DNA of 64,000 nucleotides from Collinsella sp. (GTDB lineage: Bacteria > Actinomycetota > Coriobacteriia > Coriobacteriales > Coriobacteriaceae), in NCBI GenBank assembly GCA_019413925.1, contig DXMY01000014.1, positions 1 to 64,000 on the forward strand, in the 5' to 3' direction. A program made the translations under genes and the position numbers. Under the pieces are notes generated by a model. It worked only from the letters and a program-made list of their open reading frames with translations, did no database searches and was not told the DNA's origin. Below, piece after piece: positions 41,109 to 50,561 of this stretch (its first letter is position 1; each line of letters starts with the position of its first letter).

Positions 41109-42296
41109 ATGTTCAACACCATCATCACCACAGTCAAGACGTTGCTGCGCCGGCCGAGCACGTGGGTCTGGGGCGCTCTCTTTCCTATCGCGCTTTCCAC
41201 GATGTTCATGTTTATGTTTGCGGACCTCAGCTCCGACGGCACGGTCGACCCGGTGCCGGTTGCCGTCGTGGCGGACGAGGGCTGGAATGCCTCGACCTTT
41301 AAGGATGTGGCAGCTTCGCTTGCCAAGGCAGGCGACGATCAGCTGCTCGATGTGAGCGAGTACGAAGACTTGGCTGCCGCGCGCAAAGCGCTCAAGGCCG
41401 GCGAGGTCGCGGGCATCTATACGGTTGATGCCGCGGGCACGCCCAGGCTCACGCTGCTATCGAGTTACGACAGCTCGCGCGCCTCGTCGGTGCTTACCGA
41501 CCGCAGCATCCTTGAAACGGTGGCAAGCTCGTATACGCAAAATGCCGAGCTCATGTCCCAGATTGCCCAGGACAACCCGACGGCGCTCGCCGATCCGGCG
41601 ACGGTTGCGCGCGCTCTGTCGCTCGAGGGCGGAACCCGCCGCGTGAGCCTGACTCGTGCCACGCCCGATGGCACGGTCATCTACTATTACGCGCTTTTTG
41701 GCCTGGTCGCGATGATGTCTGCCGAGTTTGCCGCCTTGAGCGTCGTCGATTTGCAGCCCAATCTGTCCGGCCTCGGCGCGCGCCGCTGCGTGGGCGGTCT
41801 TTCCAAGACGGCGTCGCTGGCCGGCATTTTTGTCGGCTCGTGGCTGGTTTCCTTTGCATCGATGGCGGTTGCGATCGGCTACGTGCGCCTGGTCGTGGGC
41901 GTCGACTTTGGCGGGCGCGAGGGGTTGTGCCTGCTGGGCGGCGCTGCTTCCGCGCTTGCCGCCACGGGCCTGGGGCTTTTTGTGGGCACGCTTCCCGTTA
42001 AGGGCGGCAAGGCATCCAAGTCGGGCATCCTCACGGGCTTTGCCACCACGTGCGCTTTGTTCGCCGGCCTCTACGGCGAGCCGGCGATGGCGCTTGCCGA
42101 CGACGTCGCCCGCGCTTGTCCGGTCGAGTGCTGGCTCAACCCCGTCAAGCTCATCTGCGACATGTTCAATCGCCTGTATTTCTTTGAGGACCTGGGGCCC
42201 TTCGCTGTTCGCGCCGGCGCGCTCGTCCTGATGGCCCTGGTGTTTGTCGCCGCCGCTACGCTGATCTTTGGAAGGAGCCGCTATGGGCACCTTTAA
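41109..42296 (+). CDS. ABC-2 type permease
   Basis: A 395-aa membrane protein. One N-terminal TM (about 20-40) is followed by an extracytoplasmic domain of about 150 residues, then about five TMs in the C-terminal half (including YYYALFGLVAMMSAEF and LAGIFVGSWLVSFASMAVAI). This is the ABC2_membrane_3 layout. It starts 9 bp after the ATPase stop and overlaps the next permease start by 14 bp. Confidence 0.88.
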   Translation: MFNTIITTVKTLLRRPSTWVWGALFPIALSTMFMFMFADLSSDGTVDPVPVAVVADEGWNASTFKDVAASLAKAGDDQLLDVSEYEDLAAARKALKAGEVAGIYTVDAAGTPRLTLLSSYDSSRASSVLTDRSILETVASSYTQNAELMSQIAQDNPTALADPATVARALSLEGGTRRVSLTRATPDGTVIYYYALFGLVAMMSAEFAALSVVDLQPNLSGLGARRCVGGLSKTASLAGIFVGSWLVSFASMAVAIGYVRLVVGVDFGGREGLCLLGGAASALAATGLGLFVGTLPVKGGKASKSGILTGFATTCALFAGLYGEPAMALADDVARACPVECWLNPVKLICDMFNRLYFFEDLGPFAVRAGALVLMALVFVAAATLIFGRSRYGHL

Positions 42297-43488
42297 GACT
42301 GCGCTTCGCATGGCGCTGGCGCACCCGTTCTACCTGCTCGTCTATACGGTGTTCATCTCGCTCATGGGCGTATTCATCGCGGCTTCGGTGAGCTGGAACT
42401 CGTCGCAGCTTACCGAGTACAAGCCCTACGACACCAACGTGATCGTGGTCGACCGCGACAATAGCGACCTTTCGCGGGCGCTTACCAAGCACCTGGGCTC
42501 ACGCTTTGACCTGGTCACGGGCATCGGCGACGACGCGTACGACCTTGCCGATGCGCTCTCCAAGAGCAACAGCGCCAAGGGCAGTGCCGATTGCGTGTTC
42601 TTTATCCCGGAGGGGTTTGAGGACGATCTTGTTGCAGCCGCCCGTGCGGGGGAGGCCCTGCCCAAGCTCGATGTGACCTACGGCGCTGGCACCATGGCGG
42701 CTGCGCTTTCGTCTGCCGAGGCCTCGCGCTGGATCTCGCTCGCGGGCGCCGCGGCGGCGCTTGAACCCGCTGCCTCCAACGGCGACGTCGCAAGGGCCGC
42801 CGAGCACGCGGCCGCAAAGCGCGCGGAGGTCCAGATCGAGCAGGTCAAGGTCGACTCGACTGCTGCTACCACGCTCGAGTCGTACTTCAACTTTGGCGCG
42901 TACGCGATCATCTCGTCGGTCATCGTGTCGGTGGGACTGGTGTTCTCGGGCATGAACGAGCCCGAGCGCGTGCGCCGCATGGATGCCAGCCCGGTCTCTG
43001 AGCGCCAGCGTTCGCTCGCTGTGTTCGCGGCCGCCGCCGTGCTCACCGTCTGCATCTGGCTCGTGTCGAGCATGATGGGCGTCGTGGGCTTTGCCAGCGC
43101 GGTTGCCGAGGTCGGCGTGGGTCGCGTGTGCCTGGCGCTGGCGGCAACGTTTGCCCTGGCGTGCACGCCGCTGGCCGTTGGCTTTACGCTGTCGAGCCTG
43201 GGCGCGCGCGAGGAGCTGCTCAACGGTGTGGGCAACCTGCTCGGCATGCTCATGACGTTTTTGGGCGGCGCCTGGATGCCGCTGTCGCTGATGGGTTCGG
43301 CCGTGCAGACGGTGGCGCACTTTGTGCCGACGTTTTGGGTGAACGACGCGATCGGCAAGGCGCTTGCCTCTGATTTGACGTCCACCGTGCTGGGCGACAT
43401 CGCCTGCGACCTGGGCGTCACGGTGCTCTTTGCCGCTGCCATCGCCGCCGTAGGCCTAGCCCTCGCGCACAACAAATCCCGCGCCTAA
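42283..43488 (+). CDS. ABC-2 type permease, second subunit
   Basis: A 401-aa permease with the same layout as its upstream partner: TM1 near 20-40, a periplasmic-side domain, then TMs from about 200 (AIISSVIVSVGLVFSGMNEP, MSGVVG-like helix, LGMLMTFLGGAWMPL). The two probably form a heterodimer with the ATPase at 40161. The ATG at 42283 follows AAGGAG; the frame extends further upstream but only inside the previous gene. Confidence 0.88.
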   Translation: MGTFKTALRMALAHPFYLLVYTVFISLMGVFIAASVSWNSSQLTEYKPYDTNVIVVDRDNSDLSRALTKHLGSRFDLVTGIGDDAYDLADALSKSNSAKGSADCVFFIPEGFEDDLVAAARAGEALPKLDVTYGAGTMAAALSSAEASRWISLAGAAAALEPAASNGDVARAAEHAAAKRAEVQIEQVKVDSTAATTLESYFNFGAYAIISSVIVSVGLVFSGMNEPERVRRMDASPVSERQRSLAVFAAAAVLTVCIWLVSSMMGVVGFASAVAEVGVGRVCLALAATFALACTPLAVGFTLSSLGAREELLNGVGNLLGMLMTFLGGAWMPLSLMGSAVQTVAHFVPTFWVNDAIGKALASDLTSTVLGDIACDLGVTVLFAAAIAAVGLALAHNKSRA

Positions 43489-43498
43489 CCGCCTAGCC

Positions 43499-43593
43499 AT
43501 TGGGGACGTTCTTAAACGACTAGCTGTTGGGGGACAGTCTTTGCCGATTCGCCGGCTCGCCGGCCGGACGGGCAAGAGCTGTCCCCAATGACT
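43499..43593. repeat. GGGGACGTTC element, copy 1
   Basis: The left part reads ATTGGGGACGTTCTTAAACG; an internal inverted repeat TTGGGGGACAGTCTTTGCC versus GGCAAGAGCTGTCCCCAA surrounds a GCCGGCTCGCCGGC core. It begins 11 bp after a stop codon. Close copies occur at 47081 and 55556. Confidence 0.75.
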
Positions 43594-43689
43594 AGGTTTG
43601 AAAAAAGTCGCACACGTCGCATAAAAATAGTTCACCTGGGTTTACTATTAGCCTAGAAAAGTAGCAGAAGGCTAACAGCGGGGGATAGC

Positions 43690-44403
<714 letters not shown>

Positions 44404-44411
44404 GCGGCGCC

Positions 44412-47078
44412 ATGACACCTCTCGCAAAACGACTCCCGCGCGAGCTGCGCCGCAATATCGGCAAGTACCTGGGCATCTTTTTGCTTATGTGCGGAAGCAT
44501 CGCCCTCACGTCGGGCTTTTTGCTCGCGGCGCATTCCATCGGCTGCCTCATCGACGACATGCGCGACGAGTACACGATTGAGGACGGCCGCGTGACTACC
44601 TCCTTCGAGGCCACCGACGAGCAGCTCAAGGCTGCCGAGGGCGCGGCAAAGGACGTCGGCGGCGTTACGCTCTACAAGAACTTCTCTATCGACGCCATCA
44701 TCAAAAAGGCGTCCGGCGACGACGGCACCAAGCGCACCCTGCGCACCTATGCGCACCGCACCAAGGTCGATATCGCGTCCTACTGTGAGGGCAGGCAGCC
44801 CAGGGCGGACGATGAGGTGGCAATCGACCGTGTCTTCGCCACCAACAACGACCTCGCCGTGGGCGATAAGGTCGAGCTTGAGGGCCGCACCTACACCATC
44901 TGCGGCATCATGACCCAGCCCGATAGCCAGGCGCTGTTCCTCAACAATTCGGACTTTACGGTGAACACCATCACGTATGGCGTCGCCGAGGTCACCGACG
45001 CCGGTTTTACCGCGCTCGAGGATGCCGGTGGCGCGCCTGCCTACACCTACTCCTTCACCTTTGCCGATCGCGACCTCCCCACCGCGGACCGCGTCGATGC
45101 CGAGCAGGATATGGTCGAAGCGCTGGCGGATGCCGATGCGCGCGTCGACGATCTGATCGATGCCGATTCCAACCAGGGTATTGGCTATGCGCGCGATGAC
45201 GTGGACGGCGATTCCATGATGTGGATGACGCTGCTCAACATTATCATCGTGATCATGGCATTCGTCTTTGTGGTCCTTACCGACGCCACCATCGAGGAGG
45301 AGAGCGCCATCATCGGCACGCTGCTCGCCAGCGGCTATCGCCGTCGCGAGATCGTGCTGCACTACCTGGCGCTTCCCGCCATCGTGGGCGTGCTCGCGGC
45401 GCTTTTGGGCACCGCACTCGGCGTCGCGTTCTTTACCGAGCCCATGCGCGGTCTCTACTACGGCTCGTACAGTCTGCCGCCCTTCCAGGTGTATTGGAGC
45501 TGGGAGATCTTTGTGAAGTGCGCCGTGGTCCCCGCCGCCGCGCTCATTCTCATCACGCTGGTGGGCCTGCTCCGCAAGATGGGCAAGACGCCGCTGCAGT
45601 TCCTTCGCCACGAGGCGAGCGGCAAATCGGGTACCAAGCGCGGTCTGCAGCTGCCGGAGCGCATGGGCTTTGTCTCGCGCTTCCGCCTGCGGGTCTTCCT
45701 GCGCAATCTGGGTAACTTCGCCACGCTCTTCGTGGGCATTGCGTTTGGGTCGCTGCTTTTGCTCTTTGGCCTGGCGATCCTGCCCACGATGACGCACTAT
45801 GCGGACAACCTGGAGACGAGCCTGGTCGCCGAGCACCAGTACACACTCAAGGCTCCGCTAGAGCTCGAGGGCACTGCCGAGGAGCGCGAGCAGTGGTCGG
45901 CGCTCGAGCTCTTGCAGTCGGTTGACGGCGCGCTGCTTTCTGCCGCCCAGGATGCCGATGACGAGCTTGACGACGCGGCCGATGCGGCGCAGACGGCAGC
46001 CGATGCCGCGACCGCATCTCCGTCTGCCGAGAGCCTGGCCGCGGCGCAGGACGCGCCCGCCAAGGTCCAGGACAAGAAGGATGCGCTCTACGCGCGCCTT
46101 GACGATCTTGCCGATGCCCTTGGCTGCGACCGCGACGAGGCTATCGACCTGATCGACAAGGCCTCTAAGATCGACACTGACAACGACGATATCCACCCGG
46201 TCAATACGACCGACAACGGCGCGGGCGCAATCGCGCAGGCCGAGAAATATGCCGTTTACCAGCTGCAGTACGACCGTGGCGACGGTAATGGCGAGGAGAC
46301 GATTTCTGTCTACGGCATCTCGTCCGATTCGCGCTACTGGAAGGGCCTCAACATCGGCGATGGCCGCGTCGTCTTTGGCGGCGGTCTGCTCGATAAGTTT
46401 GGCTGGAGCGAGGGCCAGAAGGTCACGCTCAGCGACAAGTACGAGGGCGAGCATTATTCCTTTGAGTACGCGGGCAAGGACTGTGCCTGGGGCTCCAGGT
46501 CGGACATGAACATCTATATGAGCATCGATGACTTTAACGAGCTGTTCGACAACGATGCCGCCTACTTTAACGGCTATGTGAGCAACGAGAAGCTCGACCT
46601 CGACGCGCGCTACTTTGCCGGCGACACCACGCCCGACGACATGCGCGCCGTGGGTGACCAGTTCATCGGCATGATGAGCAAAATGATCGGAATGATGATC
46701 GGGCTCGCGGTGTTTATCTTCCTGCTGTTTATGTACCTGCTGACCAAAGCGGTGATCGACCACAGCGCCCGTTCGATCAGCTACATGAAAGTCTTTGGCT
46801 ATCGCGATAGTGAGATCTCGCATCTGTACATCCGCTCGATCACGCTGTGCGTGGCGGCGTCGCTCGTGCTGAGCCTGCCGGTCATTATTGGCTCGCTCAC
46901 GGCCATCTTCCGCTCGATGCTGCTCGCCTACAACGGCAATATCGAGATCTACGTGCCCGCTTGGTCCATGGCTGCATGCGTCGGCATTGGCTTTGCGACC
47001 TACCTGGTCGTGGCGCTGCTACACACGCGCTCTATCAAGCGCGTCAGCCTGGCCGAAGCCCTCAAGGTGCAGGAGTAG
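44412..47078 (+). CDS. FtsX/MacB-type ABC permease
   Basis: An 888-aa membrane protein. TM1 lies near 20-45, then a large extracellular domain. FtsX domain 1 has about three TMs (around 270-400: IIIVIMAFVFVVLTD, VLAALLGTALGVAFF). A fourth TM (around 440) precedes a second extracellular domain with an Ala/Asp-rich coiled stretch (about 500-570). FtsX domain 2 is C-terminal (about 755-885). With the ATPase at 43690 it forms a mechanotransmission-type system, used by relatives for peptide export, bacitracin sensing or lipoprotein handling; the substrate is unknown. Confidence 0.9.
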   Translation: MTPLAKRLPRELRRNIGKYLGIFLLMCGSIALTSGFLLAAHSIGCLIDDMRDEYTIEDGRVTTSFEATDEQLKAAEGAAKDVGGVTLYKNFSIDAIIKKASGDDGTKRTLRTYAHRTKVDIASYCEGRQPRADDEVAIDRVFATNNDLAVGDKVELEGRTYTICGIMTQPDSQALFLNNSDFTVNTITYGVAEVTDAGFTALEDAGGAPAYTYSFTFADRDLPTADRVDAEQDMVEALADADARVDDLIDADSNQGIGYARDDVDGDSMMWMTLLNIIIVIMAFVFVVLTDATIEEESAIIGTLLASGYRRREIVLHYLALPAIVGVLAALLGTALGVAFFTEPMRGLYYGSYSLPPFQVYWSWEIFVKCAVVPAAALILITLVGLLRKMGKTPLQFLRHEASGKSGTKRGLQLPERMGFVSRFRLRVFLRNLGNFATLFVGIAFGSLLLLFGLAILPTMTHYADNLETSLVAEHQYTLKAPLELEGTAEEREQWSALELLQSVDGALLSAAQDADDELDDAADAAQTAADAATASPSAESLAAAQDAPAKVQDKKDALYARLDDLADALGCDRDEAIDLIDKASKIDTDNDDIHPVNTTDNGAGAIAQAEKYAVYQLQYDRGDGNGEETISVYGISSDSRYWKGLNIGDGRVVFGGGLLDKFGWSEGQKVTLSDKYEGEHYSFEYAGKDCAWGSRSDMNIYMSIDDFNELFDNDAAYFNGYVSNEKLDLDARYFAGDTTPDDMRAVGDQFIGMMSKMIGMMIGLAVFIFLLFMYLLTKAVIDHSARSISYMKVFGYRDSEISHLYIRSITLCVAASLVLSLPVIIGSLTAIFRSMLLAYNGNIEIYVPAWSMAACVGIGFATYLVVALLHTRSIKRVSLAEALKVQE

Positions 47079-47080
47079 TC

Positions 47081-47180
47081 ATTGGGGACGTTCTTAAACG
47101 ACTAGTCGTTGGGGACAGTCTTTGCCGGATCGCCGGCTCGCCGGCCGGGCGGCAAGCACTCATTTAAGTCTGTCCCCAAT
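47081..47180. repeat. GGGGACGTTC element, copy 2
   Basis: ATTGGGGACGTTCTTAAACG again, beginning 3 bp after a stop codon. The inner TTGGGGACAGTCTTTGCC and the final GTCTGTCCCCAA flank the same GCCGGCTCGCCGGCCGG core as copy 1. Confidence 0.75.
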
Positions 47181-47279
47181 GAGTGCCTAACGACTCGGCG
47201 TTGCGCTTGACTTCGACCCTACTTCAACGGGTACCATCCTCTATGTCTGTAACGCCATATAGACCGAGGGGATATAACT

Positions 47280-48485
47280 ATGACCGCAACTGCACCCACA
47301 GCACCCGCTAAGGTGTACTTTACCAACCTGCGCACGCATGCTCGCGAGAGCCAGCTCGACAAACTCAAGCGCCTCATTCGCCGCGCCGGCATTGAGCAGA
47401 TCGACTTCGAGAACAAGTTTGTCGCCATCAAGATTCACTTTGGCGAGCTGGGCAACCTGAGCTTTTTGCGCCCCAACTACGCCCGCGCCGTCGCAGACGT
47501 CGTGAAGGAGCTGGGCGGCAAGCCCTTCCTCACCGACTGCAACACGCTCTACGTCGGTAGCCGCAAAAACGCGCTCGAGCACATCGATACCGCCTACCAG
47601 AACGGCTTTACCCCGTATGCCACGGGCTGCCAGATCATCATCGCCGACGGCCTCAAGGGTACCGACGAGGCGCTCGTCCCGGTCGAGGGCGGTGAGTACG
47701 TGCGCGAGGCAAAGATCGGTCAGGCGCTCATGGACGCCGACATCGTGATTAGCCTCACCCACTTTAAGGGCCATGAGCAGGCCGGCTTTGGCGGCGCCAT
47801 GAAGAACCTGGGCATGGGCGGCGGCAGTCGTGCTGGCAAGATGGAACAACATGCCGCCGGCAAGCCGAGCGTCGATACCACCAACTGCGTAGGTTGCCGT
47901 GCCTGCGAAAAGATCTGTGCGCACAACGCCATCACGTTTGACGACACGCGCGAGCGCGAGCTTGCCAACGGCAGCACCCGCACGGTTCGCGTGGCTGCCA
48001 TCGACCACGATCGCTGCGTGGGCTGCGGACGCTGCATTGCGGCGTGCAACCAGGACTGCATCAAGCCCGACTATGATGCCGCGGCCGACGTACTCAACTA
48101 CAAGATCGCCGAGTACACCAAGGCCATCGTCGACGGCCGCCCGAGCTTCCACATCTCGCTCGCCATGGACATCAGCCCCAACTGCGACTGCCATCCCGAG
48201 AATGACACGCCCATCGTCAACGACATCGGCATGTTCGCGAGCTTCGACCCGGTCGCCATCGACCAGGCCTGCGCCGACGCCGTCCTGGCATCCGAGCCGC
48301 TGCCTAACACCGAGCTTACCGACAGCGCGGCCAAGATGGAGCATAATCACGAGCATCTGGAGGGCGAGCAGGCCAAGGATCCCTTCTGCATCACGCATCC
48401 CGACACCGACTGGCGCGCGTGCATCGCGCATGCCGAGAAGATCGGCCTGGGCACGAGCAAGTACGAGCTCATCGAGGTCAAGTAG
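47280..48485 (+). CDS. DUF362 iron-sulfur protein
   Basis: A 401-aa protein of the DUF362 family with an inserted bacterial ferredoxin domain (two [4Fe-4S] motifs: CVGCRACEKIC and CVGCGRCIAAC, residues about 205-260). FVAIKIHFGELGNLSFLRP and SLTHFKGHEQAGFGGAMKNLGMG are DUF362 signatures. DUF362 proteins occur in anaerobes with presumed redox or metallocofactor roles; no reaction is established here. Another Cys pair (NCDC) follows the ferredoxin part. Monocistronic. Confidence 0.88.
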   Translation: MTATAPTAPAKVYFTNLRTHARESQLDKLKRLIRRAGIEQIDFENKFVAIKIHFGELGNLSFLRPNYARAVADVVKELGGKPFLTDCNTLYVGSRKNALEHIDTAYQNGFTPYATGCQIIIADGLKGTDEALVPVEGGEYVREAKIGQALMDADIVISLTHFKGHEQAGFGGAMKNLGMGGGSRAGKMEQHAAGKPSVDTTNCVGCRACEKICAHNAITFDDTRERELANGSTRTVRVAAIDHDRCVGCGRCIAACNQDCIKPDYDAAADVLNYKIAEYTKAIVDGRPSFHISLAMDISPNCDCHPENDTPIVNDIGMFASFDPVAIDQACADAVLASEPLPNTELTDSAAKMEHNHEHLEGEQAKDPFCITHPDTDWRACIAHAEKIGLGTSKYELIEVK

Positions 48486-48532
48486 CACCTAACTATTGGA
48501 CATATCAAGCGCTTTTGTAGCGTTAGTTGAGC

Positions 48533-48571
48533 AAAAGCCGCCCGCGAGCACAAAGCTCGCGGGCGGCTTTT
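48533..48571. terminator. 17-bp bidirectional terminator
   Basis: AAAAGCCGCCCGCGAGC (48533-48549) pairs perfectly with its complement at 48555-48571, a 5-base loop, with A and T runs at the two ends. It separates the convergent DUF362 and hydrolase genes. Confidence 0.9.
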
Positions 48572-48617
48572 CGGAAGTGCTGGGGCGTCAGATAGATCAG
48601 TAAACCGTACTATTTGC

Positions 48618-49583
48618 CTAAAAATTCTCGTCGAGGAAGTCGTCGACCGTGTTCCAGTAGAGCTCGGGGTCAACTTGCGCACTCTTGGCGTGGGTGGCGC
48701 CATGGATGGTGAGCTTTTGCTTGGCCTTGCTGGCGCACGCGTCGTAGTTTTGGTCGAGCATACTGTACGGCACAAAGGTGTCCTGGTCGCCGTGGATAAA
48801 CAGCATGGGAACCGTCGCGTGTTTGAGCTGCTCCACACTGCTCGCCTTATGGAAGTCGTAGCCCGCGCGCACGTTGCACACCAAGTTTGCTACATCGAGC
48901 AGGGGAAAGCTGGGCAGGCCGAACACGTCCTTGAGCTGTAGAGAAAACTCGTCCCAAACACTCGTATAACCACAGTCCTCGATAATGCATTTCACGTTTG
49001 TGGGCAGAGATTCCCCCGCGACGTTCATGGCGGTTGCCGCACCCATCGACTCGCCAAAGACCAGGATGCGCGCCTCGGGGTCAGCCTGAACGATTTGCTC
49101 GATCCATGCAACGACATCGAGCCGCTCGGGCCAGCCCATGCCGATATAGTCGCCGCCGGAGCGCTCGTGGGCGCGGGCGGCAGGCGCGAGCACGTTCATG
49201 CCGCGGTCGTGGAATCGCTTGGCGTATCGGGCCATGCCGATGGGCTCGTTGGTATATCCATGCAGGCAGACGGCATAATCGTGGGTGTTCTCCGAGGCGG
49301 CAAAATACCAAGCGGCGAGCTCGGTTCCGTCATCTGCGGTAAGGCTGCTGCTCTCGCGGTTCTCTTTAAACCATGCCCGCGCTTCGGTGTCCTCGGCATC
49401 CGGCTGCTCACCTTCTTTGTCGTTCTTGCTATCCTGCATCATCTTCATGGTGTACGGCGCTTGGGGGTTCAGCGCGAAGTCAAACAGAAAGTTGCCGGCA
49501 AATCCGAGCAGCGCAACGACAGCCACCAGTGCAACGATGCAGGCTATCTTGAGCTTTCGATGGGAATGTGCGTTTTGAGCCAT
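48618..49583 (-). CDS. Membrane-anchored alpha/beta hydrolase
   Basis: A 321-aa serine hydrolase. One N-terminal TM (11-35, ACIVALVAVVALLGFAGNFLF) likely anchors it facing outward. The catalytic triad is visible: Ser in VFGESMGAATA, Asp in HGDQDTFV, His in GATHAKS. The oxyanion region is VCLHGYTNEP. Similar proteins (YqkD/BAAT-like) have unknown substrates. AGGAG precedes the ATG. Its upstream region carries three phased palindromes (49604-49662). Confidence 0.9.
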   Translation of the reverse strand: MAQNAHSHRKLKIACIVALVAVVALLGFAGNFLFDFALNPQAPYTMKMMQDSKNDKEGEQPDAEDTEARAWFKENRESSSLTADDGTELAAWYFAASENTHDYAVCLHGYTNEPIGMARYAKRFHDRGMNVLAPAARAHERSGGDYIGMGWPERLDVVAWIEQIVQADPEARILVFGESMGAATAMNVAGESLPTNVKCIIEDCGYTSVWDEFSLQLKDVFGLPSFPLLDVANLVCNVRAGYDFHKASSVEQLKHATVPMLFIHGDQDTFVPYSMLDQNYDACASKAKQKLTIHGATHAKSAQVDPELYWNTVDDFLDENF

Positions 49584-49603
49584 GCGGTATTCTCCTATAA
49601 GAT

Positions 49604-49662
49604 GTTAATGCATCAACATTTAATGCAAGCGCATTATGGACGTTCGCCGTTGATGCGTCAAC
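49604..49662. promoter_or_regulatory. Cluster of three phased palindromes (putative operators)
   Basis: GTTAATGCATCAAC (49604-49617), TAATGCAAGCGCATTA (49621-49636) and GTTGATGCGTCAAC (49649-49662). The outer two are near-identical dyads 45 bp apart; all share the ATGC core. They lie between the divergent hydrolase and hemolysin III-like genes, a normal place for a repressor site. Confidence 0.5.
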
Positions 49663-49704
49663 AGGCAAAGAATGGGTAAACAAAGGGTCACGTATGGTGC
49701 AAAT

Positions 49705-49734
49705 TTCGCACGCACCCAGACGCTTTGCTATAGT
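49705..49734 (+). promoter_or_regulatory. Candidate promoter of the hemolysin III-like gene
   Basis: TTCGCA (49705-49710), 18-base spacer, TATAGT (49729-49734), 35 bp before the ATG. The -35 is poor. Confidence 0.4.
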
Positions 49735-49769
49735 GTTGAGAACTCTTTACGTTGGAGGATGTAACCGGC

Positions 49770-50453
49770 ATGTCCGATTCGAGCGACAGTTCCAAGCCGC
49801 GACCCAAGGCCGCGGCCGTTCCGCACTACACGGTGGGCGAGGAGATCATGAACTCCGTCACCCATGGTGTCGGCTGTCTGCTGGGTATCGCGGGCCTGGT
49901 GCTCCTGATTGTATTCGCTGCCCTGCGCGGCGGAGGCCCGGCCCACATGGCTGCGGCAATTGTCTATGGCGTCAGCATTATCCTCGAATACCTAGCCTCC
50001 ACGCTCTACCACGCGATTCAGCCCGCGCGCGCCAAGCGCGTGTTTCGCATCATCGACCACAGCTGCATCTACTTGCTTATTGCCGGCAGCTATACGCCGT
50101 TTTGCCTCATCACGCTCGCAAACGACGGCGGCCCTGCGCTGTTCTTTGCCGTATGGGCCATCGCCATTATCGGCATCGCCCTCGAGTGCTTTATGCGCGA
50201 ACGTCAACCGCACTGGGTAAGTGGCCTGGTCTACTTGCTGATGGGCTGGCTCGTTGTCTTTAAGCTGCCCGAACTTGTGGCACTGCTCAACCCCGTGGCA
50301 CTTGCCCTGCTCGCCGTCGGCGGCGTGTGCTACACCGCGGGCGTGCCGTTCTATATCGCCAAAAACGTGCGCTATCTGCACAGTATTTTCCACTTGTGGG
50401 TGCTCGCCGGCAGCATCTTCCAGTTCATGGCGGTGATCCTCTTCGTAATCTAG
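49770..50453 (+). CDS. Hemolysin III / PAQR-family membrane protein
   Basis: A 227-aa protein with seven hydrophobic helices. Family markers are EEIMNSVTHGVGCLLGIAG, the conserved YHAIQPARAKRVFRIIDHS, YTPFCLI and the C-terminal HSIFHLWVLAGSIFQF with metal-binding His. The PAQR/YqfA family includes hydrolase-like or membrane-homeostasis proteins; hemolysis is not established for this one. The ATG at 49770 is 11 bases after GGAGG. Confidence 0.9.
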   Translation: MSDSSDSSKPRPKAAAVPHYTVGEEIMNSVTHGVGCLLGIAGLVLLIVFAALRGGGPAHMAAAIVYGVSIILEYLASTLYHAIQPARAKRVFRIIDHSCIYLLIAGSYTPFCLITLANDGGPALFFAVWAIAIIGIALECFMRERQPHWVSGLVYLLMGWLVVFKLPELVALLNPVALALLAVGGVCYTAGVPFYIAKNVRYLHSIFHLWVLAGSIFQFMAVILFVI

Positions 50454-50561
50454 CGACCGCGCCCATGCCCTCGCTTCCACGGGCGACCGGCGCAATTGCC
50501 CTATCCGTCACCTACGCTTACTACCCAACGTCCCGAATCTTGGAGGTTCGAGAAACTCCCG

